Shown in pieces: positions 47,525 through 60,174 of a stretch of 64,000 nucleotides of DNA (position 1 is its first letter; every line of letters begins with the position of its first letter). The notes beneath the pieces were generated by a model. The model did no database searches and was not told where the DNA came from. It saw nothing but the letters and a program-made list of their open reading frames with translations. Source of the stretch: Diabrotica undecimpunctata (lineage: Eukaryota; Arthropoda; Insecta; Coleoptera; Chrysomelidae); the NCBI RefSeq assembly GCF_040954645.1, contig NC_092805.1, positions 22,842,741 to 22,906,740 on the forward strand. The letters are read 5' to 3'. Made by a program: the position numbers and the translations under genes.

Positions 47525-47920
47525 GATTAAAATAGTAACCGCTTTAAGATGCCACAAGAAAATAGCTTCAGAACTGTATGTTTACCTCATAAACACAAAT
47601 CAATACTATCATGTATCTACAACTGTATGTATTTACAACTAAGTGTAATTTACATTTTAAAATACCATCGGAAGATACGTGCGCCGAATGTGATCAACTG
47701 TCCTTAAATATAGCTTCAACAATTGAATCTGAGACATCCAATTCACTTATTGTTGAGAAAAATGTTCACTTAGGAAAAGCGAAACAAACTCGAGAAGCAC
47801 TCAAATCGGATAGTGATGACGCATTAGATGAACACTATGTTGCTACTTTTGACCTCCAAAAAGCACTGCTATACCCGAAATTGTCTACATTTATTTACCG
47901 ATACCTGATTTGGCATATGT

Positions 47921-48984
47921 AACGGTTCCAATACTCCTTGTGTTACTCCTCTTCTCAAGCAGATATGACCTCTTTAAGGTTACACATTATTTTAGACTGA
48001 CACGTTTTTCGGTAGGTAGTTAAGAAGTAATTATTTGTCTTTTAGAGTAATATAAGGTAAAGTGACACACTTGATTCTAAGCTACACCAAGCACCATATA
48101 GCAGTTATCGGATGATGGCACTTAATTCTAAAAAGTAACAAAAGAATACGAAAACAAAAGAAGAGTGATTTGGCAAATGATTTACCATTCACCATTGCTA
48201 TTGGAATTTCATCAAACTAATTTAGGATCACGTGTTCATTCGTCAATTAGAAGGAGGCGCGAGTGAATAACAAAGCTCCAAATGATAAAGTGACAAACAT
48301 TCACATTTAATTTCAATTATAGGTATTTTAATGAAACCGATATAAATTAAAAGCGACATAAAGTTCGACGTGGGAACAGATAACGCAGCGGTGCGTAGCG
48401 ATACGTGTATGGGCTGGGTTGGGTCCCCCACGAGAATATTCGAATTATTTATCAGGTAATACTTTATAGGCTGTAATTTGTTATTTTCATTAGTTGCTAC
48501 ACAAATTAATATCGGGTAGTGTTAGAGGACGTTTATCGCATTGATACGCCTTTGGGACCAGGATGTATGAACGCTAATTAACATTTCATTTACTTGTAAA
48601 ACGCAATGTACGACTTACCGAGAGGCTAACGCAACACAGGTTGCGTTTTGTTGGGGTTCTTTCCCTCTTGATATCAAACGTAATAGTTATAAGTACGCTT
48701 GATGATTTATTTTTAATATCAAATGATCTGTTTTTACGTTAATATAAAGGTAAAATCAATTTTACCTAAAAAGAAAATTTAAGTATGACATTTCCATCAA
48801 AGTATATTCAGAGAAGTACGATCCAATCAAATGACCTTTAATAAATATCCTACACCAACCAATGGTTCAAGATATAATAAATTATAATGTCCGTCAAAAA
48901 TATCAATTCCAACCTGCGCTACAAATTAGAAACCTTATTGAAAAAAAAAAAAATGGAAAAAGATGATAGTTGTATTCCTTTAAA
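47921..48984. other. no recognised gene
   Basis: 48230-48450 is less AT-rich and looks unique. No coding or element pattern is supported. Confidence 0.4.
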
Positions 48985-49475
48985 ATCGCCCGTATATCAT
49001 ATCCCTATCTATTCATTAACCGGAGAGATTAACAACTCTGAAAGAAGTCAAAGAAATAATATGGGTCCTAAAAAATAACAAATGTGCAGGAGAAAGTGGT
49101 ATCACAGCTGAGATTTTTAAGGAAGGTGGCGAAAGATTGAAGGAAAGGATATTTCACTTGACACTAATAATTTGGCAAAACAAGAAATGCGGAAACAATG
49201 GAATAGTGCTCTTATTTGTCCTATCTATAAAAAAGATACAAAACGGAGTGCGAAAACTATAGAGGTACAGCAATATTAGAAGTAGTCTATAAAATACTTG
49301 CAAAAATTATTAGAAAAAGATTAGGAATTAAACACTTTGGTTCGCAGTTTAATTCCTGTATCCTACCTGTACTTACATATGGAGCTTAAACCTGGACATT
49401 CACTAAAATAAACATGGAGAAGATCAGAAAAACTAAGAGAGCTATGGCGCGACAAATACTGGGATATTTATTTAA
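48985..49475 (+). pseudogene. LINE reverse transcriptase relic with internal deletion
   Basis: Reads with frameshifts: EVKEIIWVLKNNKCAGESGI, TAEIFKEGGERLKERIFHL, QWNSALICPIYKKDTK, ENYRGTAILEVVYKILAKII, RKRLGIKHFG, then jumps to NSCILPVLTYGA, stop, TWTFTKINMEK. The palm with the catalytic aspartates is deleted. Confidence 0.75.
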
Positions 49476-50303
49476 CTCTGTTAATAGTTATTTAACCAAC
49501 AAGTGTATTAATAAGGGCGATTAACAATTAAGATATATTAACGCGCGAGCGAAGCGAATGCGTTAATGTTCGAGATTGTTAATCGCCATTTTAATTCATG
49601 AGTTAGTTACAAAACTTTTCCGTGGACGTACTTTTCAGACATAAAGATATCTTAGTTTAAATATTTATTTACTTAACGATAAACAACAATTTTTTCAGCT
49701 TTCATTGACTTTATTCAAAGTTTCCTTAGTGGTAGTTTTATTATAGTAAACATTAATATTCGAAATGGTACAATTACTGAAATTAAAGGAAGATATTGAT
49801 AAATAATTATCTGCTGTATAGCATTTTGACAAATTTATATTTAAGTCTTCTTGGACCTCTGTAAATTCTGTGATAGAAGAAGTTAAATTCTGGTGGAGTT
49901 AAATTAAACTCTTCGTCAATATGCATCCTTTGATTTTTCAAATACACAGAATTTTAAACAATAAAGTAAATAATGACATACAATGACAGATAGTACTAAC
50001 ATCGGCTACTTCATTTTAAATTAATTTTTTAGTGGGTTTATAAATAGGTATATGTTTGGTTGCCTACACCACAGGTCACTGCCAATCTCAGAGAGTTTAA
50101 TTAATTTATGCAAGCAATGTATGTTGTGTTGCCTATAATAAAATCGTTCATTAATAGAAAATCATTCATTAAGAGGGGTCATTAATCAATGATTTTGAGG
50201 GTGTTAAAATTGATCATAAATGGACGGTCAACGGAAAATAAATTTAACATAATATTAGTCATACAATAACCAAGCTACAGCAAAGCGTGGCCGGGTCAGC
50301 TAG
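49476..50303 (+). mobile_element. possible non-autonomous Helitron
   Basis: The right edge reads AAGCGTGGCCGGGTCAG followed by CTAG (50300-50303) and a T, which resembles insect Helitron 3' ends (GC-rich hairpin, then CTRR, inserted before T). The left edge is not defined. It follows directly on a truncated LINE and contains the double hairpin at 49516-49587. No coding capacity. Confidence 0.4.
49516..49587. repeat. two-tier hairpin (cruciform-type)
   Basis: Outer stem: 49516-49528 with 49575-49587, 13 perfect pairs. Inner stem: 49537-49544 with 49560-49567, 8 perfect pairs. The apical loop is GC-rich (GCGAGCGAAGCGAAT). Unusually structured for its AT-rich surroundings. Confidence 0.85.
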
Positions 50304-50314
50304 TTTTTTATAGT

Positions 50315-50400
50315 TGTTAAGCGGGAGCAATTGCATGGCCTCCCATTTTACCTGAGTTAAATCCAATAATGTGGAAGGTCACTCAATAGCTCTTCTTCTG
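50315..50400 (+). pseudogene. mariner-like transposase crumb
   Basis: One frame reads GAIAWPPILPELNPI, resembling the xxIxWPPRSPDLNPLDF block with the last catalytic residue (D to E here) of mariner-type transposases. Nothing else is readable. Confidence 0.4.
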
Positions 50401-51034
50401 TAATAATTTTTTTAGGGTATCTTAAATATGTTGAGGAATATCGCACGTACAGTTTTTTTGAATATTCAGGTTAAATTTATTTATTAATTTAGAAGCTTGG
50501 AAATAGCATAGTATTAACCAAAGACATTGCTTTATTCAGTTCAATGTTAAATAAACAATACCTGAATTAATAATAGAAAGATCTGTTGCTCGACCTAGCA
50601 GAGTCAGCGGAAACTACGTGTACTACAAATTAAAAGTTGTAGATCCTTTCAAAAGTAAATAATCAATAGCTTATAAAAGCATTTATATTTCGATTACTGC
50701 CCTTAAATCTTAAATATTATAGACTATTTTATTAATGAAAAATATTGTGGTATCCTTCTTTCGGTGCTACAAGTGCACAAACAAATACTTGGTGCTACAG
50801 AGATATGCAAAACAAATGTAAAGGCTATGTCGAGCTCTGGATGACCATGAATATACCGTCCATAATATCATCATCTATAATATCATCACAAAACTAAGGG
50901 TTTTAAATTTTGTCTCGAAAAAATAATATTCGCTTCAAAATCCGACACATCAATCGCAAAAATTGTGAGATAGAGATAAGCAAAATACAAAAAAATACTT
51001 GACGAATATTTTGTTTCGATCTAAATAGCACATT
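50401..51034. other. AT-rich stretch, nothing recognised
   Basis: No gene is seen before the hAT target-site duplication. Confidence 0.4.
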
Positions 51035-51042
51035 GTAATCAG

Positions 51043-53265
51043 TAAAGCTCGGATTTATAGGCAACAAAAATTGAAGAAAAAGGCGCCTATATAGGCAAAG
51101 ATTTTTATTAAAAAAGGCAGGAATATTAACATTTAGGCAAAATATAGGCAATAAAGGAATATAACTTATTATTTATTGTACAAAGTGAATTAACGTAATA
51201 TTAACTTAATGCAGGTATATTTACAGATCATAATCATAACATTAGTATAAATAAACTAGTAACTAAATAACTGTAAATTATTAATTAAACATTGTAACCA
51301 CTTAAAATTTTATCATTAATAGAAACAACTAAATGTTTTTCAATATTTTCGGTCTTAAAACTATGTCTTCGATCACTTAAAATTAATTTGTACATTGAAA
51401 ACGAACATTCGACATCGACAGATGTAATTGGAGCATATTTCAGAGCGGATAATAAATCTGGCATAATTTGAAATTCCTCGGAAAATGTCCCATTCAAAAC
51501 TTTAGCAACATTAGATAAAAACGAAAAACCTTCATTCTTGTCGAAAACACTTTTTTTTTTAAATTAATTGACCGTTACTTCCAGGTGCCGATTTAATTTT
51601 CGTCTTTAAATTATCTATTAATTTTACTGAATCACATAAATTTATCTCTTGTTTTTCTAATAAGGTAATTGTGGTAACTATTAATTTATAATTGTCATTG
51701 ATATAAGCGAGTTCCTGTTTCAATTTGGGATTTTTTAATATTTTTTTTGCTTCTCGAATAACTTCGGAAATATCATCATCAAATTCTGACATAACTAATT
51801 CTATTTCATTGCAGTGTTCAAAGTAAAAAAAACCTGCTTCGAGCCAGGTTCCCCACCTTGTAATTACTGGTTTAGGTGGCAAAGGGACACCGGGAAGTCT
51901 TTCTTTATTTGCACCCTCAACGGAGCCTTTACAAAAACTTTTTTCATAAAATTTATAAAATTATTTACCAACGGAAACAGATTTCTTATTTCTTCAGCAA
52001 TTCTATTTACCCCGTGGGCTACACAAGTGCAATGAATTAAATTAGGATAAACAATCTTTAAATTAACAGCAGCTTTTAACATAAAATATATGCCGCAGAA
52101 TCTGAAAGCATTAAAACCATTTTATTCACTGGTATAGCGGGTAAAAAGAGGTTTGTTAAACTATCTTGTATAAATCGACTTATTGTTAAATTGTTTGTTT
52201 CTTCCAATTCTTTAACGACAACTAAATAAGGTTTTCTCGCAAAGTTTTCGTTCAAAATTCCAATCATTAAATTAGCTATATACCTGCCGCATACATCTGT
52301 CGTTTCATCCACGATAATATACAAAAAATTGCCCTCTAACTCCCGCTTAATTTTTGAAATACATTCCACATAACATTTTTCCACAGTATGTTTTCTCAAT
52401 GTACTCTCGTCCGGTAAGGATTTATTAAGATATTTTTCGAAAAAGCATTTAAAACTAGGGTTATTAACTTTATATAGAGGAAAGTTGGATATAATCATCA
52501 TCTGGCATAAATCAAATTTAAATGCGTCTTCCTCCTTTTTTTTTGAACTGCTTAAACTATCCCGCAGAGATATTTGGGCTAACTTAGAGGAATTTAATTT
52601 TTCCAAATTACGTTTATGAAGTGGGGTTCACAATGCTGGTCAATAAAGTACTTTTTTCTACTTGAAATCTGAGAATTAAAAAAAAAATAATTAGAATTCT
52701 AAAACCGCTTTAGAATTTAGTTATGTTGTGGGACGAGAAAAAAAGAGAAAAAATAAAACTTACCGATTTGCCGCATGGTTTACAAAATGCTCCATCTCCT
52801 TCTAGAGAAAGTGCCGAATAAGGTGCGATCCATAGCCTTAATTTAGATGTGATCTTTTCACACAAATGTCTAAAACGTTTTAAAACGTGTTCTTTGCTTT
52901 TCGGTATACGCAACAAAACTAAACTAGGATATAGCAATTTGTGACTAAACTCTGATACAGTAACCGACTGTACAACTGATAATAAACTAATAAAGCTTAG
53001 GGATTTCCAAATAGTTAACCCTCAAGTCTCGATCAGGTACATTTTCCTAGAAATCTGTTATATAAACAAACCATTGATATTTTATTATTGACCCAAAATT
53101 TTATTATAGAATGGTTTAGTAATAGAATAATATCATGGGTAGTACCATGACATTTTAAAAAAGGCACAAATGGGCGGAATTTACGAAAAAAGGCAAAAAG
53201 TGCAAAAAACAATTATAATAGGCAAAATAGGCAAAAAAGGCATTTTGCCTATAATCCGAGCTTTA
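51043..53265 (-). mobile_element. hAT transposon with 8-bp TSD
   Basis: The 8-base GTAATCAG occurs at 51035-51042 and 53266-53273. Just inside, the left end starts TAAAGCTCGGATTTATAGGC and the right end, reversed, TAAAGCTCGGATTATAGGC. Many AGGCAAAA-type subterminal repeats lie near both ends, as in hAT elements. Length 2223 bp. The coding region between is hAT transposase in several frames. Confidence 0.92.
51285..52937 (-). pseudogene. hAT transposase, BED finger, one intron
   Basis: Read leftwards. The BED finger starts FRHLCEKITSKLRLWIAPYS, with FCKPCGKS ending at a splice donor (GTAAGT at 52763). The 95-bp intron (52669-52763) ends in a T-rich tract and AG, and the second exon continues RKKYFIDQHCE then LHKRN after a frameshift. 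The RNase-H-like part has YIIVDETTDVCGRYIANL (first D) and HCTCVAHGVNRIAEEIRNL, KPVITRWGTWLEAG. The C-terminal dimerisation block reads PITSVDVECSFSMYKLILSD. Stops and frameshifts near 52080, 51870 and 51550 break it. Residue order matches hAT transposases of the CGGBP1-like BED type. Confidence 0.88.
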
Positions 53266-53273
53266 GTAATCAG

Positions 53274-54737
53274 TCTATCATAAAAATCAAAATTTCAATA
53301 CGAATATGTTTTCTTCAAAACAATCATCAGTAACACAAATATAGTGTAGTATTTTCTTTGTGTATTATTTTTGTGAAAAAGCGATAAGAAAAGCATAAAC
53401 TAGTAGTGAAATAGTTTCAGAATATCCCGCATTCAGAAACCACTGCACTAAGCTATTTACTTTCTACATAAACATAAATAAGGGGAGTAAACACACAGGT
53501 TGATTAAAAATTGCCGGAAAAAATAATTTTCCCCAATTTGCCGGTTGTTGAGTACACAATTTAAGAGAAAAAACTTGAACACGCATGTTGTATAATATCG
53601 AAGATAATACGTAATAAGAAAAGTTGTATAACCTTATTATTGACATGAAATTATTCCCGAAGAACTTTTCCCAGCATAAAAATAAATTGTATCCTCGGGC
53701 ACGGTGTAAATTCGTTAAAGAACTTTTTCTTTTCCGCATGCAAAGAAAAAGCTGGAACTCTGAACTCGCAGAGTGGAATTCCTCATCGTCGTGCCACTTA
53801 TTTGATATTTCTGAACAATTTTCAGTTCCGTAAGTCGAACGTAAATGAACACTAAACAGTGTTTTAAATTTTCTACCGAAAGACTTCTTAGCTTTCGACG
53901 AATACACTACGAAATTTACGGTTTATGGAAAATTGAATATATTGTCTTGGAATTCTTCTTGGAAATATAGAACTGATGGGAGAATTATAAGAGGCTAATA
54001 ATTGTTTAAATTTAAACATTAACAAAATAGATAATAAAAACAGGTTTTGCAGTTTCCATAAACCATAAAATTAATAAAAATCAATTTTCGAGGATGTCTA
54101 AATTATATTTCAGGGATGGCTAAGTAGACCAGGGTAACGGAATTTTTTTGTAGCACTGATCTTGCCAGGCAAACGACAGATGTTTTGAGTAAACTGCGGT
54201 CGGTTTTCTTGGTTTAATTAATTATTAACACATTAATGAAAGAAGAAGGATTATTCCATCAACATTACTAAAACAAAATTAAAAAAAATGTTTTTAAATA
54301 TTGCAAAATCATGTCGATTTTTTGCTTATAAACAATTAAAATAACTGTTAACTATTGCCCGCAGAAAAATTATTTTTTCATATTTGGAAAGCCTGTATTT
54401 TTCCCTTGTCATAGGAAAATTTAGTAAGAAGTTAGTCCTTATTTAAATTGACCGCAGCTTTAAAGATACCTAATTTAAAGTATTAATATGCCAAATTCGA
54501 AAAAGATTGCGTTTCAATGGAATCATCTACAAAGCTTTAAAATGTGGTAACCAAAATCGGCCGGCTTTGAAACTCGTGGGAGTGATGGAGAAGGAAAAAG
54601 CTCTTAACTGTATCTCTGATTCTAGTTTATGGATTACGACGTTTCTTTTTTCAATTTATACAGATAACGAGTATATTTATTATAATGCTCTAAAACTAAT
54701 TTTTTGGTTATTTTTTAGCCTTAATAACAATACAAAT
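53274..54737. other. no recognised gene
   Basis: A 147-codon minus frame (53464-53907) shows no motif or family I recognise and overlaps plus-strand frames of similar length. The remainder is AT-rich. Confidence 0.35.
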
Positions 54738-54950
54738 AAATAAGTAAGTAAATAAGTAATATGCTTTATTGTCACTGAAAATTGTACAAATTTTCATAGA
54801 CACAGCTTATAACAATAAGACAAGAAAGAAGAAAAAAAAATCAGAATAAGAATCGTTTGTACTTTTAAATAAAAAACAACAATAAAATTCTTCCAAACTT
54901 AAACATAAAAAATACTACCTAATTAAGAACCTACAAACTTCGTAAAATGT
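54738..54950 (-). repeat. possible LINE 3' untranslated tail
   Basis: Minus strand ends in a TTAC/TTAT tetranucleotide run (AAGTAAGTAAATAAG on plus at 54742-54760) preceded by AATAAAGC, the look of a polyadenylated retroelement tail. No coding part is attached. Confidence 0.3.
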
Positions 54951-54987
54951 ACCTAACAAAAAATAAATCTAAGGAAAGCAGATTAAT

Positions 54988-55900
54988 GAATTAAGATCTC
55001 AAATATTCCACCTTCGTGTGAACAGTAACCAAATTTGTCATACAGATTTCTCCTCGTATTTTGGAGTAGGGCTGGTGTAATGCTTGCAGAGAAATGAAGT
55101 ATTTTTGCCCTTAATTCGACAAGGTTTGTGGCCCTTTCAAACTGATGCCTATAAATGTTTTCTTTGAGAAAACGCCAAAAAAATCGTTAGGCGCTAAGTC
55201 ACACGATCTAGCGGGCCATTTAATTGTACCACGTGTACTTATCAGTCGATCAGGAAACGTTTGATTGAGGAAGTCAATAGTTGCTCTAGAGTTGTGAGCC
55301 GAACACCCATCCTGTTGGAAATAAACCTCCTGAAAATTAACGGGAAGGCGGCGAACTGACGGAATGATCTCATTCTGTAAAAGTTGTAAATATTTGGGCC
55401 CGTTTAGGTTTCCATCGATAAAAAATGGACCGACAATATGGTCGCCTAACACCCCAGTCCAAACATGTAACTTTTGCGGATGCTGCGTTCGCACTGCAAC
55501 ACTGAGGTGCTTATTTTTTGAGAATAATACCTTGCAATGGATGGATTGTGTTTTTTATGTAATGAAAATGAAGATTCGTCAGAAAATCTTCCGGAAACAG
55601 TTCTTGTGTTGGTTGTATCTTAAAACAGTGATACCCATTCCTTTTGAGAACTCGCTGGACAGTTCGAGCATTCACGTTAACTTCCCTAGCAATTTGTACA
55701 CTATTGCAGGGGTCAATAGCTTCCACAAAAGCACAAATATCAATATCCCTGTTTTGACGCTCCTCATCGACAGGTCTAACACATGGTTTATTACCTTCAT
55801 GACACTTTTTACAACTGTTTACACGTTCCGAAGTTTGAAAAGGTTTAATGGTATTTTTAACTGTTGTAACACTTGGTGAGGATCTATTTTAGAAGGCAAC
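54988..55900 (-). pseudogene. mariner-like transposase relic
   Basis: Read leftwards: VEAIDPCNSVQIAREVNVNA and RTVQRVLKRNGYHCFKIQ (helix-turn-helix), QELFPEDFLTNLHF, then HPQKLHVWTGVLGDHIVGPF, VYFQQDGCSAHNSRATIDFL (second D), GTIKWPARSCDLAPNDFF (last D). After a frameshift comes ELRAKILHFSASITPALLQN and a stop at the end. The first catalytic D region (usually FTDEATF) is deleted or unreadable. Dead copy. Confidence 0.8.
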
Positions 55901-56439
55901 AATAAATAAATCAATTACTTCGCGTATCGAATGACCCTGAAAGTATCATGTTACAAGTTGCACTTTTTCTTGGACGGTATACAACGTAATAGGCATTTTA
56001 TTAATTATTTGTTTATTCTTTCAGAACTTCGTATGGAATTTTTAATATCAATGTGACAATTACGACAATTCGTACCTACTGTGAAATGAATATAGAGGTG
56101 GAAACGTGTAATATGTCACAGCGATTGCCATTGTGTTGTATGGTCAATAAAACAATGTCGTAATCTGTATGTTCTTTTTGCTTAAATTACGAATATGTAT
56201 TATTATGTATTAATATGTATTATGTACAAATTGTTAAATAAACCATCTAATTGGTTTAAACATTTTTTTTTTTCAATTTTTTATTTTTTTACTAATATTT
56301 GAGACAATTTTTATTGTAAACATAAATATTTATAATTAATATATATTTCTTCAATAAACGTCCTAAATAATTTATTTATAATAGATTTTATAAAAAATCA
56401 AATTATCTTATTCAATTATGTCCATCTCAAATATTTGTC
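55901..56439. other. AT-rich stretch, nothing recognised
   Basis: Probably includes the 5' end of the mariner copy, but terminal repeats were not identified. Confidence 0.4.
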
Positions 56440-56560
56440 TTAAAATATTAAAAAATTTGAGATTTTTCTCTATGAAAAAATTCTACCAGCTCGGGATATA
56501 TTCCATCAACTTCAGGTGAGCTATTAGTTTTAGTTCACAGTATTGCACTTTCAATTACTT
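56440..56560 (-). pseudogene. LINE reverse transcriptase crumb
   Basis: Minus strand reads NSSPEVDGIYPELVEFFHRE, like the KSPGxDGIxPELxK block at the start of non-LTR RT domains. Very short. Confidence 0.4.
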
Positions 56561-57099
56561 TTACCGATATTTATATTGTATGATCGAAAGATGTGGCGAC
56601 TTGTGATTTATATTTTTTATCTATGGATACTTGTGATCCACAAGTAAAGCATGACTATTACCATATTTCTATTCTGGGATGGGCAATTGCCGGACCACAC
56701 AGTAATCTCTCTTATGTTTTCATTTAAAAGCTTCAGTCCACTTCAAAAATCCTGAAGCCATTTCGTTTGCTTGTCTCCCGTCCAGACTTTGATTCATCTC
56801 ACATCATGCAAGAAGTAACATTACCTGAAGTGTCTGAAATCGTAAAATTGTATGTCCATAACTTGAGCTTATAAAAACTCTGCTGGTTGTTTAGAACAGG
56901 CGTTGGCAGACATTTCTGTAAACCAAGTGTCCATAATTTTATTGTTCCACCACTTGTTGTTGCTATGCGACTTACCCAAATGAGGGTGTTTTAGAATAGC
57001 TACACCTGGACTATTATATTGTTTTGATGTAGCAGTTATATTTTGGATCACATGTCTTTAACTTCTTGTAAACTTTCAACTTGTACCTTATTATTTGCT
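56561..57099. other. no recognised gene
   Basis: Minus frame 56869-57051 matches nothing recognised. The rest is mixed AT-rich DNA. Confidence 0.4.
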
Positions 57100-58620
57100 G
57101 GATGCAAAACAATCCACAAGAAATAAAAAAAAAGAGTCCTAGAGTTCGAAAACATTGTACTGAAGAAGAAATAGACAAACACATGGGAAGGTTTAGAGAT
57201 ATAAACCAGAAAATCAAGGATATGATAACGGGAAAGAACAGAGCCAAAAAGAGAGTTAGAAGGAGAAGAAACCAGGAGGACAAAAACAGGCAAATCGGCT
57301 AAACAGAGAAGTGAAAACGGCACTAGCAGAACACAGAAGCCGACAATGGGATAACCACGTTCAAGAAATTAAGGAACAAGGTCCAAACATGCAAAACATA
57401 TGAAAACTTCAAAAAAATACTAAGAAATAATAGAAAACCCATACCTCCACTACACGGTGAAAATGAAATTGTCTACACCATAGATAAAAAAGCCGAGGTG
57501 ATAAGGAGGACTCTCTCGAGAGAGTGTATATTAAATTATCACCAAGACGAAGATGTACACTTCATCGAAGAAGTCAAGGAACAACAAGAAATGCCCGAAG
57601 AATCAGAGCAGATAATCACACCTACATCTCCTCAAGAAATAAACTAACTAATTAAAACTAGCTAAGCGAGAAAAGCACCTGGTGTAGATGAAATTTCAAA
57701 TAGAGCTCTGAAGTATCTACCAGCAAAAGCAATAGTACTTTTAACCAACATAACGAACGCAATCCTTAGATACAGGCTCTTCCCAAATCGATGGAAGGAA
57801 GCTCACGTTATCATGATTTCGAAACAAGAAAAGAATACCATGTTTCCTCAAAACTACAGGCCGATAAGCTTACTGCCAGCAGTTAGCAAGAACCTAGAAA
57901 GAGTAATACTAAGCAGATTGCAGCCAAACACAGAAACTTACAAGTAGCGGTCAACAATCTACCGACAGCATCGGATAACATTTAAGAATGGTCTATCCAA
58001 TGGAAAATAGCAATCAATTCAGAGAAGACACAAGCATTCATATTCAAAAATAAAAAAGAAACCTCAGAGGAACAGCCGTTAGTGCAAGATAATCCCATCG
58101 AATGGAAAAGAAGCGAAATACCTAGGAGTCACTATGGACAAAGGCTTAACCTTCACGCAACACGTGGATACAACCATCCAAAAAACAGCAACAGCCAGAG
58201 CAGCAATAAGAGGACTCAAAGGTAGAAAAAGCAAACTGCGCATAAAGACGAAAATGAGACATAAACCGCATCATACTTCCAATAATCACATATGCATCTC
58301 TCGCATGGGGATACATAAGCAATCCAAATAAAAAGAAAATACAAGCAGTCTACAATAACATCCTCACAGAAGCGGCAAATGTAGCCAGATACATCGCTGA
58401 ACGCTTTCTGTTTAGAGAACTTCAACAAGTATGGGTGATAGATAAAATGGAAGAAAAAGCCAGAATTAGGTTTGCAGAATTTGCAGAAGCCCGATCTTCA
58501 AGAGATAATAAAATACGATGCGTTCCATCGATGGAAGCACAAAAGACCAAAACAGCAAATCCTGGCAAACATATAAAATCTAGATAATTCGTATCTCTAC
58601 CAACAGAAGAAACCCCAACA
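57100..58620 (+). pseudogene. Jockey-like LINE, truncated
   Basis: Frames read KKSPRVRKHCTEEEIDKH (pre-RT), FKKILRNNRKPIPPLHGENE, KAEVIRRTLSREC, ARKAPGVDEISNRALKYLP, LFPNRWKEAHVIMISKQEKN, NYRPISLLPAVSKNLERVIL. After a deletion removing the catalytic palm they continue WSIQWKIAINSEKTQAFIFK, KYLGVTMDKGLTFTQHVD, ASLAWGYISNPNKKKIQAVY, RFLFRELQQVWV and end near 58590. KYLGVTLDxxLTFxxHI and the NYRPISLL block are typical of Jockey-type elements. Several frameshifts and stops. Confidence 0.8.
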
Positions 58621-60101
58621 CGCAGCACTGGAAATTTTAATAATTGATGTTTATTTTCAAGAAAACCTTCAAAAAATACTAACAAAAAGGCGACAGCCTC
58701 GAAAAAAATTAACAAAATCCCAAAACTTGGGTGTGAAGGGCCACATCCTCGGGCACCGAGCCGCCGAACTGGGAGGAGTCCGGAGCGGAGACTCAAGGTC
58801 TGAGCAAGCAATTTCAGTTCGATGATTCGTCACTAGAGAAAGCAGGAAAAGAGCGCCTCACGCTAGCCTGCATTGATCAGGTTAGGATATCGTGTTGGAG
58901 TTATTGTACCCAGGACTTCCACACGAAAAGCATTTGTCTGATATTTGTGCCCCTATCGCGTAGAGTGCTATAGGGGGGAAAGGGACGGCCTGTAGCATTG
59001 GAGCGCGGTGGAGTGGTTCCTGATAACACGAATCAATACACGTCACTATAATGAATTGTAACACCCGAATGTCATTCTAAGGGGTTCTCTCAGACTGGGT
59101 TAATCAAATTGCTTATTATTTGCTGGTCTTTTTTACCAATTTCATGAAATTTTACCATTGGTTAATAATGATTAACTCACATTTTTGTTTTCTATAAAAT
59201 ATTACATCTTTAATAAATATATTTCGCTTTTGTTACATTAAGTACCTCAAATAGTCGGTAATATTTAATTTTTCATTAACTTTATTGAACATTTTATATT
59301 TATAAAAGTTTTGGGAAATGCTTGCACCTGTTTGTAGCTGCCGCTTGTATAATTAGAATAATTTCTGGCAAATAGCGCAAAAAACAATTATTACATTTTT
59401 GTTACATACCTTTTTTAACAAAAATTCTCTAATGAAAAAAATCATCACGTACCTACCGACGCGAATTTTTCCACCTTGTTTATTTGAAATATTTGCAAAT
59501 AGCTTGATAACGGCCGTTTATTTCTTTCACCCCTCATTTACCCACCCGACCTCCACCCCGGCCGATTCTTAATAACCTCCCCTTTTATTTTTAATTCTCA
59601 CAGAAAAGCAGACATCACATTTTCAAGCCTTATTAATCTCGCAGGAATATTTTCGAGGATAAAAAATTAAAACCCAAAGCATGATGTTTTGTTTGGGGTG
59701 CTAGTAAGAGGGGGTGTTACGCGTGCCTACCTACGTTTCGAGAAGTGGGTGGTGAAATGTTGAGGTGATGTTTCTTTTACTTTGATGGATTTTATCGGTT
59801 CCAGTAATTACGCAAAAACGATCGATACAACTTTAATCAGGTGCTTCTAAGACAAAGTATTTACATTTATGGAAAGAAATTACAAAAAAAGTTCAATATA
59901 AATAGTTTTTGACTACCACCAGAGATCATAATCAAGGGAAGGTTGAAAAAGGAAGAATATTCTTTAAACTAAAAGTTGTTAAAGAGTAATCTCCAACATG
60001 CGAAGGATTTTTAAAATTGTGTGAAAATGTGTACACCCAATGGGGTTGTCTTTTTAATTTTGCATTATAGCCATAAAGACAAAAAATATATAGATTTAAA
60101 G

Positions 60102-60104
<3 letters not shown>
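58621..60104. other. no recognised gene
   Basis: 58700-59060 is GC-richer and may include the 3' untranslated part of the Jockey-like copy. 59500-59760 looks unique, with C-rich patches. No exon is supported. Confidence 0.4.

Positions 60105-60172
<68 letters not shown>
60105..60172. repeat. (TA)n microsatellite, tail of SINE
   Basis: TA run forming the 3' tail of the minus-strand SINE next to it. Confidence 0.95.

Positions 60173-60174
<2 letters not shown>

Larger units (their letters stand above)
46990..47920 (+). pseudogene. uncharacterised multicopy arthropod gene, decayed copy 2
   Basis: 47055-47245 reads GSKSKKVCKKYFLDTFHLTH, GSVYWCPSKPD, DARGRHSTNKIDDSD. After an insertion, 47630-47890 reads TTKCNLHFKIPSEDTCAECD, QLSLNIAS and DEHYVATFDLQKALLYPKL. 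These belong to the same family as the minus-strand copy at 11790-13690, which has STCDEYVAKLKSL at the corresponding place. The function is unknown to me. Coding between the two parts is lost to the foldback insertion and a deletion, and the 3' end is cut near 47890. Confidence 0.55.

Noticed and set aside
53464..53907. 147-codon minus-strand ORF
   Set aside because: No family, motif or gene structure recognised; overlapping frames are nearly as long.
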